DNA from: Procambarus clarkii
Lineage: Eukaryota > Arthropoda > Malacostraca > Decapoda > Cambaridae
Direction: 5' to 3'
Assembly: GCF_040958095.1 (NCBI RefSeq)
Contig: NC_091181.1
Coordinates: 30,560,529-30,624,528 of the forward strand
DNA: 64,000 nucleotides
The notes under the pieces were generated by a model. The model was not told the origin of the DNA, made no database searches, and was given only the letters and a program-made list of their open reading frames with translations. The position numbers and the translations under genes were made by a program. This document shows, one piece after another, positions 62,601 to 64,000 of this stretch. Within the stretch, counting starts at the first letter, position 1. Each line of letters opens with the position of its first letter.

Positions 62601-63638
62601 GCTCAGGAATCTGTACACCATTTGATTGACAGTTGAGAGGCGGGACCAAAGAGCCAAAGCTCAACCCCCACAAGCACAAATAGGCGAGTACAAATAGGTG
62701 AGTACAGTGGCATAGCACTAACCCACCACCCTCATCATTCAATTTATTTCAGAATATGTACTGTAGCATGATTTATATTTTGTATAAATCAAATAAAAAT
62801 TTGATTTATATTTTTTGTTTTGTAGCATGATTTATATTTTATTTTATATTTATATATATTATTTTATTCTTATAAAATAAATATTTTGGGGGTGGGGGGG
62901 GGGGGAAGCTTGATATAAGCCTAACATGTACTATATGTATAAACTGACTGCCTGTCCCTAGATACAATGAATTATAACATACCTTGTCATTAATAAGGTT
63001 GAGTGAGGTATCAGAGCTCTCATGGACAGTTCTCCCACCTGTTGATGCTTTGATAGTAGATCGTGGTAATTCAAATACTTCCGTATTTACCACCTCCCGT
63101 TTCTCGCATTCTCCCGCGAGCCGTTGCGTTATATTTCCCCCGTCATCTCCTTCAGAGTCAGTGACGGACAATGAGGAGACCGATTGTAAACTCGTGTTTC
63201 TGACCACTGTACTGTCTGTGAAATTAGACTTTTCTTGTGGTTGATCACATACATTTTTCCTGAGCAAAGGAGCATCGAATTCTTTGGAAAATTCTCCTTT
63301 TCTAGTAAGAACTGCAATCTTTTGCTGAATATCACTTTGACAATTATCCTCACTATTACTTATACTACTGTTATCTGTTTTTCTTTTACTGGTGGTACTT
63401 TGTTCATCACTTGCATTATTCTGTTCACTGATAATGTCTGCTTTTAAAAGATTTTTCATAAATTCCTTTTCATTGATCTTTTGAACGTCAACAAAACATT
63501 CTTCACCAGGCAAGTTATCTTCAATTGGGGTGTTATTTGGCTTCACTCTACCACTAGTAACATTTTCTTCACTTGTCTCGGAGGAAAAGCTAGCAGTACG
63601 AGTTTGTACTTCGTGATCTGTTGGAGGTAAGCACAAGC
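16616..63638 (-). CDS. Large Pro/Gln/Ser-rich protein with C-terminal WH2-like motif (9 exons visible, 5' end outside window)
   Basis: Nine exons (63638-62983, 61088-60972, 58852-57311, 28815-28665, 23304-23039, 21871-21716, 19752-19643, 18976-18190, 17623-16616) join in one frame. Every junction is GT-AG with matching phase. They give 1,596 residues plus TAA, and the N-terminus lies beyond 64000. The visible protein has Ser/Thr/Glu-rich disordered segments, a basic helix (KRGLVKRRIVAKARREE), a Met/Gly/Pro repeat, an amphipathic helix (DEFMKLQQDFFKWQQQLLQ), a Gln/Pro tract of about 120 residues, R-I/T-SPP repeats, two polyproline stretches, and a final LMMAIKNHGGMKSLRRT. The last fits a WH2 helix plus L-K/R-K/R-T motif, which binds actin monomers. 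The GG-containing linker recalls cordon-bleu-type WH2s, but that is weak. Polyproline next to WH2 suggests a profilin/SH3-binding actin regulator (inference). I do not recognise an orthologue. Confidence 0.85.
18190..18976 (-). CDS. WH2 gene exon 8 (Gln/Pro-rich)
   Basis: One base completing codon AGG, then 262 residues: WGEEPSVSVGAWMERPPQSV at the start and a Gln/Pro tract encoded by mixed CAA and CAG codons across about 18300-18720. Donor CCACAG|GTGAGA, phase 0. Other frames through the Gln repeat are repeat artefacts. Confidence 0.88.
19643..19752 (-). CDS. WH2 gene exon 7
   Basis: 36 residues plus two bases: VRTSIPRLNQNVHNITTNMG and on to NVQPRR. Acceptor TTTCCTCAG|GTA; donor GGAG|GTAAGA. 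Phases match exons 6 and 8. Confidence 0.85.
19853..19990 (-). mobile_element. LINE 3'-end fragment with shared tail
   Basis: The reverse complement of 32098-32242: on the - strand TGACTCATACGTCAGGCTGC, GAGCAGCCGCG, TTGATCAGTCCAGCAACCAG, GGTC...GACC, GGGACACTAAGCCCC and CACCTCAAGGTAACCTCAAG. It lies in WH2 gene intron 6. Confidence 0.85.
20560..21268 (+). pseudogene. Non-LTR RT C-terminal relic
   Basis: Two + frames together cover the last third of a LINE RT. First WIMRTFKSWDPK...KSLVLYCLKYC and HLNYWDCLKALKTYSLERRR (20648-20911). Then, after a frame change, MNIRGPQLFNILPANIKNIA, GTKVGVFKKKLNSFLQEVQ and QPGCTAVWAAPSKK (20989-21260). It lies antisense in intron 6 of the WH2 gene. The RRE-rich helix and the RGPQLFN...VFKKKL order match the LINE fragments at 27780 and 33655. 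Confidence 0.85.
21716..21871 (-). CDS. WH2 gene exon 6
   Basis: 52 residues: VLRDIMSQTPTSANGGPELV and on to VERVINIQFEDGPRETDDSQ. Acceptor TTTTCTGCAG|G; donor CTCAA|GTATGT. Phase 0 at both ends. Because it contains an ATG (IMSQ), it could serve as an alternative start. Confidence 0.87.
23039..23304 (-). CDS. WH2 gene exon 5 (Met/Gly/Pro repeat and amphipathic helix)
   Basis: Two bases plus 88 residues: SGGNDNGGGNG, then GMPGMPGMPGMPGM, then DARLADEFMKLQQDFFKWQ and a Gln-rich helix. The acceptor TTTAATTTCCAG|GG supplies two bases to a codon begun in exon 4. The donor GGG|GTAAGT leaves phase 0. Confidence 0.87.
23753..23883 (-). mobile_element. Degenerate tRNA-derived SINE
   Basis: On the - strand a tRNA-like head (TTAGCACAGTTGGCTCATAA, box B-like GGTTTGATTACC) is followed by a body with ACGTTTCATTACACC and AGTAAATACC. 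It is old and lies head to head with the SINE at 23880. Intron 4 of the WH2 gene. Confidence 0.65.
23880..24125 (+). mobile_element. Degenerate tRNA-derived SINE
   Basis: A tRNA-like head (GTCCCGATAGTAGTCGGGTT, TACTCGACTCGCAATCGAGA) is followed by TGGGCATATTTCCTATCACC, ACTAAATAGGTACCCAGGAG and a tail with AACATAAGCCTAACATG and CACTGGCTGCC. The tail AAGCCTAACATG...ACTGACTGCCTG also occurs at about 62914-62956. Confidence 0.65.
24126..25689. other. Intron 4 AT-rich stretch
   Basis: AT-rich WH2-gene intron with ACAGTACAAGTACAAGC short repeats at about 24340-24415. No gene. Confidence 0.45.
25690..25776 (-). mobile_element. G-run plus AATAAA 3'-end repeat (copy 2)
   Basis: On the - strand: a G-run, GGTAGAAATAGCCTAAGCTA, CTCTATCCCTTTGTGATGTG and CTCAATAAACATACTTGAAC. 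Clearly homologous to 14478-14556 in inverted orientation. Confidence 0.75.
25777..27195. other. Intron 4 stretch without recognised content
   Basis: Short + frames occur (25889, 26221, 26550) but none shows a family motif. Probably old repeat-derived DNA. Confidence 0.4.
27196..27255. repeat. 'GTCCAGGACGGACC' repeat fragment
   Basis: GAGAATGGTCCAGGACGGAC, AAAACGTC and GTGTGTGGTTTGGTCAACAT: one arm of the fold-back family at 40784-40983. Confidence 0.7.
27780..28365 (+). pseudogene. Non-LTR RT C-terminal relic, heavily decayed
   Basis: + strand frames give ATARKMAEWITRIFQTM, MLSRVEYCC, then LYSL..RRRERCIIIYTWKI and RCNVRRETILYNLRVQDVQH. The order ARKMAxWIxRxF - RVEYCC - YSLxRRRERxxIIYxWKI is that of a LINE RT thumb region. 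It contains several stops and frameshifts and lies antisense in intron 4 of the WH2 gene. Confidence 0.75.
28665..28815 (-). CDS. WH2 gene exon 4 (basic helix, Asn repeat)
   Basis: 50 residues plus one base: SIKRGLVKRRIVAKARREET, then SYQDMFKSEAQITFQNNANK and a (N)5 run. It is not evident as a long open frame and was found from its splice sites (acceptor TTATTTTAG|AGC, donor CCAAG|GTACAG). Its phases (0 in, 1 out) are exactly what is needed to join exon 3 to exon 5. The alternative acceptor two bases downstream would break the frame. Confidence 0.85.
29400..29735. promoter_or_regulatory. GC-rich island; possible internal promoter
   Basis: A CpG-containing GC-rich block (29500-29695) stands out from AT-rich DNA. 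On the - strand GCGTTATAAACC (about 29505-29494) is TATA-like and lies 0.7 kb upstream of exon 4, so it could start a short WH2 isoform. On the + strand the block ends in the donor-like CCCGAG|GTAAGC at 29692. Both readings are unproven. Confidence 0.3.
30659..30778 (+). mobile_element. LINE 3'-end fragment with shared tail
   Basis: GATACCTGATCAACCAGGCT, TGACTCATACGTCAGGCTGC, CAACCAGGAGGCCTGGTCGA, GGGCCGCGGGGACGCTAAGC, then CATCTCAAAGTAACC. Parallel to 32098-32242 with an internal deletion. Confidence 0.85.
31330..31405 (+). mobile_element. G-run plus AATAAA 3'-end repeat (copy 3)
   Basis: GGGGGTGAGAATAGCTTGAG, CTACCTCATCCCTTTGTGTG and CTCAATAAACTTATTTCAAT. Diverged from the copies at 14478 and 25690 but collinear. 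Confidence 0.65.
31600..31740 (-). mobile_element. Degenerate tRNA-derived SINE
   Basis: On the - strand a tRNA-like head with box B-like GGGTTCGATTCC is followed by a body ending at CAATAAATATATGGCAGGAA. Old copy in the giant intron. Confidence 0.6.
31795..31950 (+). mobile_element. Degenerate tRNA-derived SINE
   Basis: A tRNA-like head with box B-like GGATTCGATTCC is followed by a body with TTTCTTTTCATCC and AGTAAATAGGTACCCGGGAG, running into the LINE fragment at 31950. Confidence 0.65.
31950..32245 (+). mobile_element. LINE RT C-terminus plus 3' tail (shared with SINEs)
   Basis: Coding remnants read TSEVRDCS, then (frame shift) LNKHLQMIPDQPGCDSYVRL and RAAASNSLVDQSGNQEAW, the typical QPGC...LRAAA end of a LINE ORF2. 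They run directly into GGCCTGGTCGACGACCGGGC, CGCGGGGACGCTAAGCCCCG and CACCTCAAGGTAACCTCAGG. The last part is the same two-hairpin tail carried by the SINEs at 13925, 36330 and 55028. Confidence 0.85.
33230..33296 (+). repeat. 'CCCATCCTGTGAGCGGTAG' repeat
   Basis: ACCCATCCTGTGAGCGGTAG and CGCAAAAAGGATTACAAGGG. Homologous copies at 39465-39545 and 39715-39795, all in + orientation. Confidence 0.7.
33420..33655 (-). pseudogene. Non-LTR RT C-terminal relic
   Basis: The - strand frame gives GTIGTVREH, then GGPRLFSTLPASIRNIAGTK, VDVFKKQLDKFLQEVPGQLG and GYVGLRAAPTDSLLDQVIT. It matches the C-terminus at 20989-21260 and the QPGC...LRAA end at 32100. The upstream part has stops. Confidence 0.85.
33720..33827 (-). 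mobile_element. Type 1 SINE tail fragment
   Basis: The reverse complement of the SINE 3' part: ATCTTGAGATGATTTCGGGG, TGTCCCCGCGGCCCGGTCCT, CGACCAGGCCTCCACCCCCA, GGAAGCAGCCCGTGACAGCT. The head is absent. Confidence 0.85.
34150..34335 (+). pseudogene. LINE C-terminus and 3' end, second family
   Basis: PWNRLPAEAVNAKKL...TFKVQLKRSNG is followed by GCCGCCGGCTTCATGTCCTC, GTCGAGGCCACTAGCGTTGG and CCTCAGGTAAATTCAGGTAA. The same 3' segment occurs at 62405-62480. The terminal (TCAGGTAAAT)n short repeat resembles the CTCAAGATAAC ends of the other LINE. Confidence 0.7.
35008..35082. repeat. Three tandem units of a palindromic double E-box
   Basis: Three units of about 27 bp, each containing CACCTGGCAGGTG (CACCTG and CAGGTG back to back) linked by AGC repeats. 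CAGGTG is the core bound by Snail/ZEB-type zinc fingers. Function is not implied by sequence alone. Confidence 0.8.
35400..35640 (+). repeat. Tandem hairpin repeat, second family
   Basis: An ACGGGC...GCCCGT hairpin (35406-35432) is followed by two copies of a unit with TAGATT/AAGATT, AGCTACTGGGAACAAAAAGT-type and AGCTACTCGGAACGAAATGT arms, closing TAGCACGGGCTATGGTGAGC and CCGTA. Each unit forms a GCTACT...AGTAGC (or GTAGC) stem then ACGGGCT...AGCCCGT. The units start about 122 bp apart (35460 and 35582). Confidence 0.8.
35732..35793 (+). repeat. Hairpin-array repeat fragment
   Basis: TTACGGGCTATTCATGCCTG and GCCACCTCTTGGGTGGC, then TTAACCTTCATCAATCAATC: the last two hairpins and 3' end of the array described at 41355-41506. 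Confidence 0.8.
35969..36140 (+). repeat. 17-bp minisatellite
   Basis: About ten units of ACAGACAGGAGAGGAGG with minor variants. Open frames across it are repeat artefacts. Confidence 0.92.
36330..36582 (+). mobile_element. tRNA-derived SINE, type 1, full length
   Basis: GAGCCGGTCGGCCGAGCGGA through box B GGTTCGATCCC to a complete tail with the GGCCTGGTC GAG GACCGGGCC hairpin, CGGGGACACTAAAAAGCCCC and two copies of CTCAAGATAAC at the 3' end. The most complete copy in the window. Confidence 0.93.
36835..37065 (+). pseudogene. Non-LTR RT relic directly 5' of a hairpin array
   Basis: The + strand gives VGPVLEYAAPAWIPHFVN, then (frame shift) QRFVSGLVLAVWELCCEDRL, the same RT segment as at 37-345 and 789-1322. 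It runs without a gap into the hairpin array at 37066, so the array may be part of this element's 3' end. Confidence 0.75.
37066..37215 (+). repeat. Hairpin-array repeat, copy A
   Basis: Near full length, with the same six stem-loops as 41355-41506. Stem 6 is perfect here (GCCACC TCTT GGGTGGC). Stem 4 has a C-to-T change that keeps a G-T wobble pair. Confidence 0.85.
37568..37690 (+). repeat. 'GTTTCGGTCCGTCCTGGAC' repeat, single arm
   Basis: GCGATGAGTCATAATAACGT, CAGACCACACACTAGACAGT, GAAGGGACGATGACGTTTCG, GTCCGTCCTGGACTATTCTC, AAGTCGATTGTG: the unduplicated form of the element that is palindromic at 40784-40948. Confidence 0.85.
37985..38095 (+). mobile_element. LINE 3'-terminal fragment
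   Basis: GACCAAAGAGCCAGAGCTCA, then a C-run and GCAAGCACAACTAGGTGAGT: the 3' end of the family at 449-1390. Confidence 0.65.
38183..38240 (+). repeat. Hairpin-array repeat fragment
   Basis: GCTACTCATGCCAGAGCCAC and CTCTTGGGTGGCTTAATCTT: the last hairpin and tail of the array. Confidence 0.7.
38547..38743. repeat. Perfect 60-bp inverted repeat (fold-back element)
   Basis: The left arm 38547-38606 starts TGACAGTGTCAGACCACGGA and the right arm 38684-38743 ends with its exact complement. By eye all 60 positions pair, around a 77-bp spacer that itself holds two ACATATTGTACTTTC repeats. A diverged single-arm relative lies at about 8452-8570. Confidence 0.92.
38744..39464. other. Giant-intron stretch, AT-rich with a long G-run
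   Basis: No gene. A G-rich run at about 39223-39246. Confidence 0.45.
39465..39795 (+). repeat. Two copies of the 'CCCATCCTGTGAGCGGTAG' repeat
   Basis: TTATGCACCCCATACCCATC...GGGCGGTAGTGGAAAGGGTT (39465-39545) and TGCACCCCATACCCATCCTG...AGCGGTAGCGCAAAA (39715-39795). Direct repeats about 255 bp apart; a third is at 33230. Confidence 0.75.
39796..40770. other. Giant-intron stretch without recognised gene
   Basis: Contains a G-run (40090-40106). No protein or RNA gene recognised. Confidence 0.4.
40771..40996. mobile_element. Palindromic element flanked by 13-bp direct repeats
   Basis: Arms 40784-40858 and 40873-40948 are near-perfect inverted copies of the GACGTTTCGGTCCGTCCTGG repeat. The right side continues with TACGTTATTGTGACTCATCG. 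The 13-mer AACTCAATCCTTT occurs at 40771-40783 and again at 40984-40996, consistent with a target-site duplication. Confidence 0.8.
41195..41285 (+). repeat. 'GTTTCGGTCCGTCCTGGAC' repeat fragment
   Basis: GATGTCCAAACCACATTTCA, GAAAATGAAGAGACGGCGAC and GATCCGTCCTAGACTATTAT: a diverged single arm. Confidence 0.75.
41355..41506 (+). repeat. Hairpin-array repeat, copy B (six consecutive stem-loops)
   Basis: Stems: GGGAGA/TCTCCC (41355-41368); GGTGC/GCACC (41378-41391); CCAGTATCA/TGATACTGG (41403-41425); TGGCTC/GGGCCA (41429-41444); ACGGGC/GCCCGT (41451-41469); GCCACC/GATGGC (41470-41486, one mismatch). It ends in TTAATCTTTATCAATCAATC. It has no tRNA boxes and no supported coding frame. Confidence 0.85.
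41507..42400. other. Giant-intron stretch with an interrupted AT microsatellite
   Basis: An AT tract at about 42223-42257 and a short TGGGGTGGGG stretch just before it. No gene. Confidence 0.45.
42401..42545 (-). mobile_element. tRNA-derived SINE, partial
   Basis: On the - strand GAGCCAGTCGGCGTCGTCTC, a box B-like GGGTTCGGTTTCC, TGGGCACGTTTTG and CAGTAATAGGTACCCGGGAG. Same arrangement as the type 1 and 2 SINEs, older. Confidence 0.7.
42850..42902. repeat. TACG/TACA tetranucleotide repeat
   Basis: Interleaved ACGT, TACG and TACA units give a self-complementary stretch. Confidence 0.8.
42962..43222 (+). mobile_element. LINE 3'-end copy with AC tail
   Basis: GATGTGGTGGAAGCTGACTC, ATACACAGTTTTAAATGTAG, ATATGATAGAGCCCAGTAGG, GGACCAAAGAGCCAAAGCTC, CCCCGCAAGCACA and AGGTGAGTACACACACACAC. 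This is the + orientation of the 3' part of 449-780. It shows that the (AC)n tract is the element's own terminal repeat. Confidence 0.85.
43655..43732 (+). repeat. tRNA-like sequence (degenerate; probably SINE head)
   Basis: TAGCTCAGTCGATTAAGGCA resembles box A and GGTTCGAATCC is a perfect box B. The anticodon arm can form (TCTGG/CCGGA), but the loop lacks the invariant T before the anticodon position. The acceptor and T stems each have mismatches. A functional tRNA is therefore unlikely. Flanks carry ATGCATC motifs, suggesting a repeat unit. Confidence 0.6.
44020..44100 (+). repeat. 23-bp GC-rich tandem repeat (three units)
   Basis: Units of TCCAATATAGGGGGCGGGAG plus AGG. Each unit holds a GC-box-like GGGGCGGG. 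Confidence 0.8.
44101..45295. other. Giant-intron stretch without recognised gene
   Basis: Nothing supported on either strand. Confidence 0.4.
45296..45660 (+). repeat. 35-bp minisatellite, about ten units
   Basis: Units of CCACTTACCCCAAGCACAGC followed by ACCTCCCTACTCTCG, nearly identical. Period 35 is not a multiple of three, so each open frame cycles through all three frames. The apparent Pro/Leu/Ser-rich proteins are artefacts. Confidence 0.93.
46277..46909 (-). pseudogene. CCCH zinc-finger ORF, interrupted; probable retroelement ORF1
   Basis: Two - strand segments in the same frame (46891-46679 and 46669-46277) are separated by one TAA. The second carries two CCCH fingers in tandem: CRNILNRGTCSDICQYFH (C-x8-C-x3-C-x3-H) and CKNSLNKEACFNEDCPAFH (C-x8-C-x4-C-x3-H). 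A more decayed Cys-rich one precedes them, and the frame ends HVKGTT and a stop. Tandem fingers of this kind followed by a short basic tail are, to my recollection, typical of ORF1-like proteins of crustacean LINEs. No RT is adjacent. It could instead be a retrocopy of a host CCCH gene. It lies in the same orientation as the WH2 gene but shows no splice sites linking them. Confidence 0.6.
47228..47379 (+). other. Candidate small exon on the + strand
   Basis: ATG at 47276 opens MSPRPSSGQSAKSRPYTPPL then GRTKKPVWLGASMTR. It ends in a good donor, GACCAG|GTGAGC, at 47379. Composition looks coding, unlike most frames nearby. No acceptor partner can be assigned with confidence, so this is only a candidate first exon of a gene nested in the giant intron. 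Confidence 0.25.
47550..47741 (+). other. Candidate secreted-protein start (signal-peptide-like)
   Basis: ATG at 47550 opens MIGHPPGKWARLAASLPLVL then VAVVCLGSQPVLRPSS. A basic N-region and an 11-14 residue hydrophobic core precede a plausible cleavage site after CLG. The frame ends at 47741 after 63 residues. No downstream mature peptide is recognisable. It may be chance or an unlinked exon. Confidence 0.2.
48315..48535 (+). mobile_element. tRNA-derived SINE, type 2
   Basis: Box B GGGTTCGATTCCC, then GAGGCAGAAACAAATTGGCA, AATAAATAGGTACCTGGGAG, GACAGCTGCTACGGGCTGC and GGGGATGTGTGAGAGAGAAA. Collinear with 1498-1720 including its distinct tail. Confidence 0.8.
48936..49084 (+). repeat. Hairpin-array repeat, copy C
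   Basis: The same six stem-loops as 41355-41506. Stem 3 (CCAGTATCA/TGATACTGG) is intact, although its 5-base loop has changed from GCTCT to TCTAT. Stem 1 is damaged (GAGACACATCTCCC). Confidence 0.85.
49790..49860 (+). mobile_element. LINE/SINE shared-tail fragment
   Basis: AACCAGGAGGGCCAAGGAGG, CCTGGTCGGGGACCGGGCCG, CAGGGACTGGAAGGTAACCG and CAAGGTAACTATGG. Tail only. Confidence 0.7.
49861..51685. other. Giant-intron stretch, mixed composition
   Basis: A moderately GC- and CpG-rich segment (about 50560-51070) has short overlapping frames on both strands but no motif. A TA repeat lies at about 51101-51117. Confidence 0.4.
51690..51830 (+). repeat. 26-bp minisatellite, about five units
   Basis: Units of CAAGTACAAGAATGAACAAG plus TAAATT, essentially identical. 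Confidence 0.93.
52193..52458. mobile_element. MITE with about 95-bp terminal inverted repeats
   Basis: The left end GGCCAGATTCACGAAGCAGT (from 52198) and the right end, whose complement reads ACCCAGATTCACGAAGCAGT (to 52453), pair through AAACAG near the centre with few mismatches. A 5-bp CCTGG sits at both flanks (52193-52197, 52454-52458), compatible with a target-site duplication. There is no internal ORF. From memory, very similar palindromes occur in many aquatic animals. Confidence 0.88.
52990..53180 (+). repeat. 22-bp minisatellite with a CAGCTG in each unit
   Basis: Units of GGTACAGCTGGTAGTGGGTA plus GT, with GGTGG/GTAGT variants. The Pro/Thr/Tyr frame on the - strand is a repeat artefact. 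Confidence 0.85.
53519..53650 (-). mobile_element. SINE 3'-part fragment, old
   Basis: On the - strand GTTCGCCTCAACACTAAGAG and GTAATTGGGTACCTGGTAGT, the degenerate body of the tRNA-derived SINEs. Weak. Confidence 0.45.
53760..53990 (-). pseudogene. Non-LTR RT relic
   Basis: The - strand reads LQEWANKWLLEFDLNKCKVM then KI, homologous to EWSNKWLLKFNPSKCKVM at 789-1322 and just downstream of the (absent) FADD motif. Frameshifts are needed at the edges. Confidence 0.8.
54030..54255 (+). repeat. Short CCCATGCCCACGCCCTCA-type repeats
   Basis: Degenerate CACACCCATG/CCCACGCCCTC units (54170-54245) follow a GGTGGGTGGGTGG stretch (54027-54042). Frames here are repeat-driven. Confidence 0.6.
54725..55010 (+). 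pseudogene. LINE C-terminus and 3'UTR relic
   Basis: The + frame reads YKILTEIDRANNDGLFSKGS, HRWKLNTQITHNDIRKAFL and CQECTVGMQ, then ATGAAGTGGTGGAGGCAAGT and ATACACAGCTTTAAATGTAA. It lies upstream of and overlaps in content with the 3' copy at 42962-43222. It directly precedes the SINE at 55028. Confidence 0.8.
55028..55275 (+). mobile_element. tRNA-derived SINE, type 1, tail hairpin replaced by an A-tract
   Basis: Head and body match 36330-36582 closely (CAAACC for GAGCGG near box A). The first tail hairpin is missing, and a run of about 24 A stands between GGGTGGAGGGAC and GCCCCGAAATCATCTCAAGA. Confidence 0.92.
55276..56740. other. Giant-intron stretch near exon 3
   Basis: AT-rich. The frames at 55453-55966 on both strands lack motifs. 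No gene supported. Confidence 0.4.
56745..56825 (+). mobile_element. LINE/SINE shared-tail fragment, old
   Basis: CCAGCAACCAGAAGACCTGA, TCGAGAATCCGGCCGCAGGG, ACATTCAACCCCGAAATCAT and CGCAAGGTATCG. Diverged tail only. Confidence 0.7.
57311..58852 (-). CDS. WH2 gene exon 3 (large disordered Ser/Pro/Lys-rich exon)
   Basis: 514 residues with no stop, phase 0 at both ends. It begins VTKKKIESHLLAAFAELKDE (predicted helix) and ends PAPDPPRPLRRLK. Acceptor TTATCCTAACAG|G; donor CTTAAG|GTAAGA. It holds Ser-rich runs, APPPAPPLSDLEFEARASRS, and KPHWSEF and PNKPTLFG patches. The antisense frame at 58296-58829 is a shadow. Confidence 0.88.
59216..60492. repeat. 1.28-kb G-rich minisatellite (20-bp-type unit) in the exon 2/3 intron
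   Basis: The unit is TGTAGCGAGTGCAGGGGTGG. From about 60199 to 60491 roughly 14 units are near identical with period 20. From 59216 to about 60198 the G-run varies between units (4 to about 14 G) and TGCAG alternates with CGCAG. On the + strand it is dense in G-runs with quadruplex potential. Long open frames across it (His/Pro/Leu/Ala) are artefacts. Confidence 0.93.
60972..61088 (-). CDS. WH2 gene exon 2
   Basis: 39 residues: NTRVSSGSRKSSVSSSSSAS, NESSTNTSHIELTPQVSQE. Acceptor TTGATTTGCCAG; donor GGAG|GTAATT. Phase 0 in and out, matching exons 1 and 3. Ser-rich and disordered. Confidence 0.85.
61226..61690 (+). pseudogene. Non-LTR RT C-terminal relic, third family
   Basis: The + strand reads LNYGVCARGSTTQNYLQPII, later DIPGVQLNQSRNKLQIIGPK and LWNDLSNDIKNCTSLAQFKR then EAKNYLIYLM, with frame changes. 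The LNYGVxxxGS...GPKLWNxLxxxIK...FKRxxKxYL order is that of LINE RTs distinct from the EYAAPAW family. It is antisense in the intron between exons 1 and 2 of the WH2 gene. Confidence 0.75.
62395..62482 (+). mobile_element. LINE 3'-end repeat (second family)
   Basis: AAATGGGGAGAACCTTTGAC, AAGCCACCAGCTTCCTATCC, TCATTGAGACCACTAGTGTT and CCTCAGGTAAGC. Homologous to 34235-34335. Confidence 0.7.
62585..62712 (+). mobile_element. LINE 3'-terminal fragment
   Basis: GGCTCAGGAATCTGTACACC, GATTGACAGTTGAGAGGCGG, GACCAAAGAGCCAAAGCTCA and AAGCACAAATAGGCGAGTAC. Same 3' end as 43090-43222. Confidence 0.85.
62983..63638 (-). CDS. WH2 gene exon 1 of those visible (internal exon; 5' end of gene beyond window)
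   Basis: Two bases plus 218 residues, starting LCLPPTDHEVQTRTASFSSE and ending STIKASTGGRTVHESSDTSL then NLINDK. The acceptor AATTTAG|GC shows that this is not the first exon. Donor GACAAG|GTATGT, phase 0. Acidic and Ser/Thr-rich, probably disordered, with a short helix-prone EKEFMKNLLKADI. Confidence 0.8.
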
Positions 63639-64000
63639 CTAAATTAATATCCTTACATTATTGCATTCAAAACTTATTTTTATACCCTATTCTGAGTATA
63701 TTTCAATAAAACTTCATATGTAAAGTATATAGCACACTACAAAACAGTACACAAGCATGCACATCCTTTTTTCTAGAATAATTTAATTATACTTCCCCCA
63801 TGTTAATGATAAACTAGATGTTAATATATACTAAAAATTTTGGTGATTGGCTACAAATTCATGTTCTACATAATAATGATGAGCTGTTACAATAAAAGTG
63901 TCTGCTAATACAGTACTATAATATCCCTAACTGCTAAAAAAGAATCAGTTAACCAAACCAGAAGACAAAAAAAGCACCATAAGAAGCATACTGACAGACC
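63639..64000. other. Upstream intron of the WH2 gene
   Basis: AT-rich, with no exon seen before the window edge. Confidence 0.5.

Noticed and set aside
1..64000. CRISPR array, prophage, operon or other prokaryotic system
   Set aside because: Tandem repeats here are contiguous, without unique spacers, and genes are spliced. Nothing is prokaryotic.

Overview
This is nuclear DNA of a multicellular eukaryote. Coding exons are separated by GT-AG introns, much of the window is interspersed repeat, and there are many microsatellites and minisatellites. The repeats (tRNA-derived SINEs with a GC-rich tail, 5'-truncated non-LTR retrotransposon ends, a long-palindrome MITE that I associate with aquatic invertebrates) suggest a decapod crustacean, most likely crayfish-like. 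That assignment rests on recollection of repeat families, not on a search.

Two protein genes can be assembled with consistent splice phases. On the + strand, four exons (4767-7504) encode a 315-residue ankyrin-repeat protein with a C-terminal SOCS box, i.e. an ASB-type substrate receptor for an Elongin B/C-Cullin 5 ubiquitin ligase. On the - strand, nine exons between 63638 and 16616 join in frame into at least 1,596 residues of a low-complexity, Pro/Gln/Ser-rich protein that ends in a WH2-like actin-binding motif. Its 5' end lies beyond the right edge. Its third visible intron is 28.5 kb long and holds most of the repeats in the window.

Layout: 1-4.7 kb, LINE and SINE debris, an AT microsatellite and a hairpin; 4.7-7.5 kb, the ASB gene, with a minisatellite whose unit copies its own splice acceptor; 7.5-15.6 kb, gene-poor DNA with LINE and SINE copies; 15.6-28.8 kb, the 3' half of the WH2 gene (exons 4-9 and 3'UTR); 28.8-57.3 kb, the giant intron with hairpin-array repeats, fold-back elements, a MITE and several minisatellites; 57.3-63.6 kb, exons 3-1, with a 1.3-kb G-rich minisatellite in the intron between exons 2 and 3.

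The repeats are the most unusual part. A SINE family and an RT-coding LINE share the same 3' tail (two hairpins plus a short tandem terminal repeat). A separate repeat family is a string of six consecutive hairpins, present in three nearly full copies and several fragments. No bacterial-type system, CRISPR array or operon is present.
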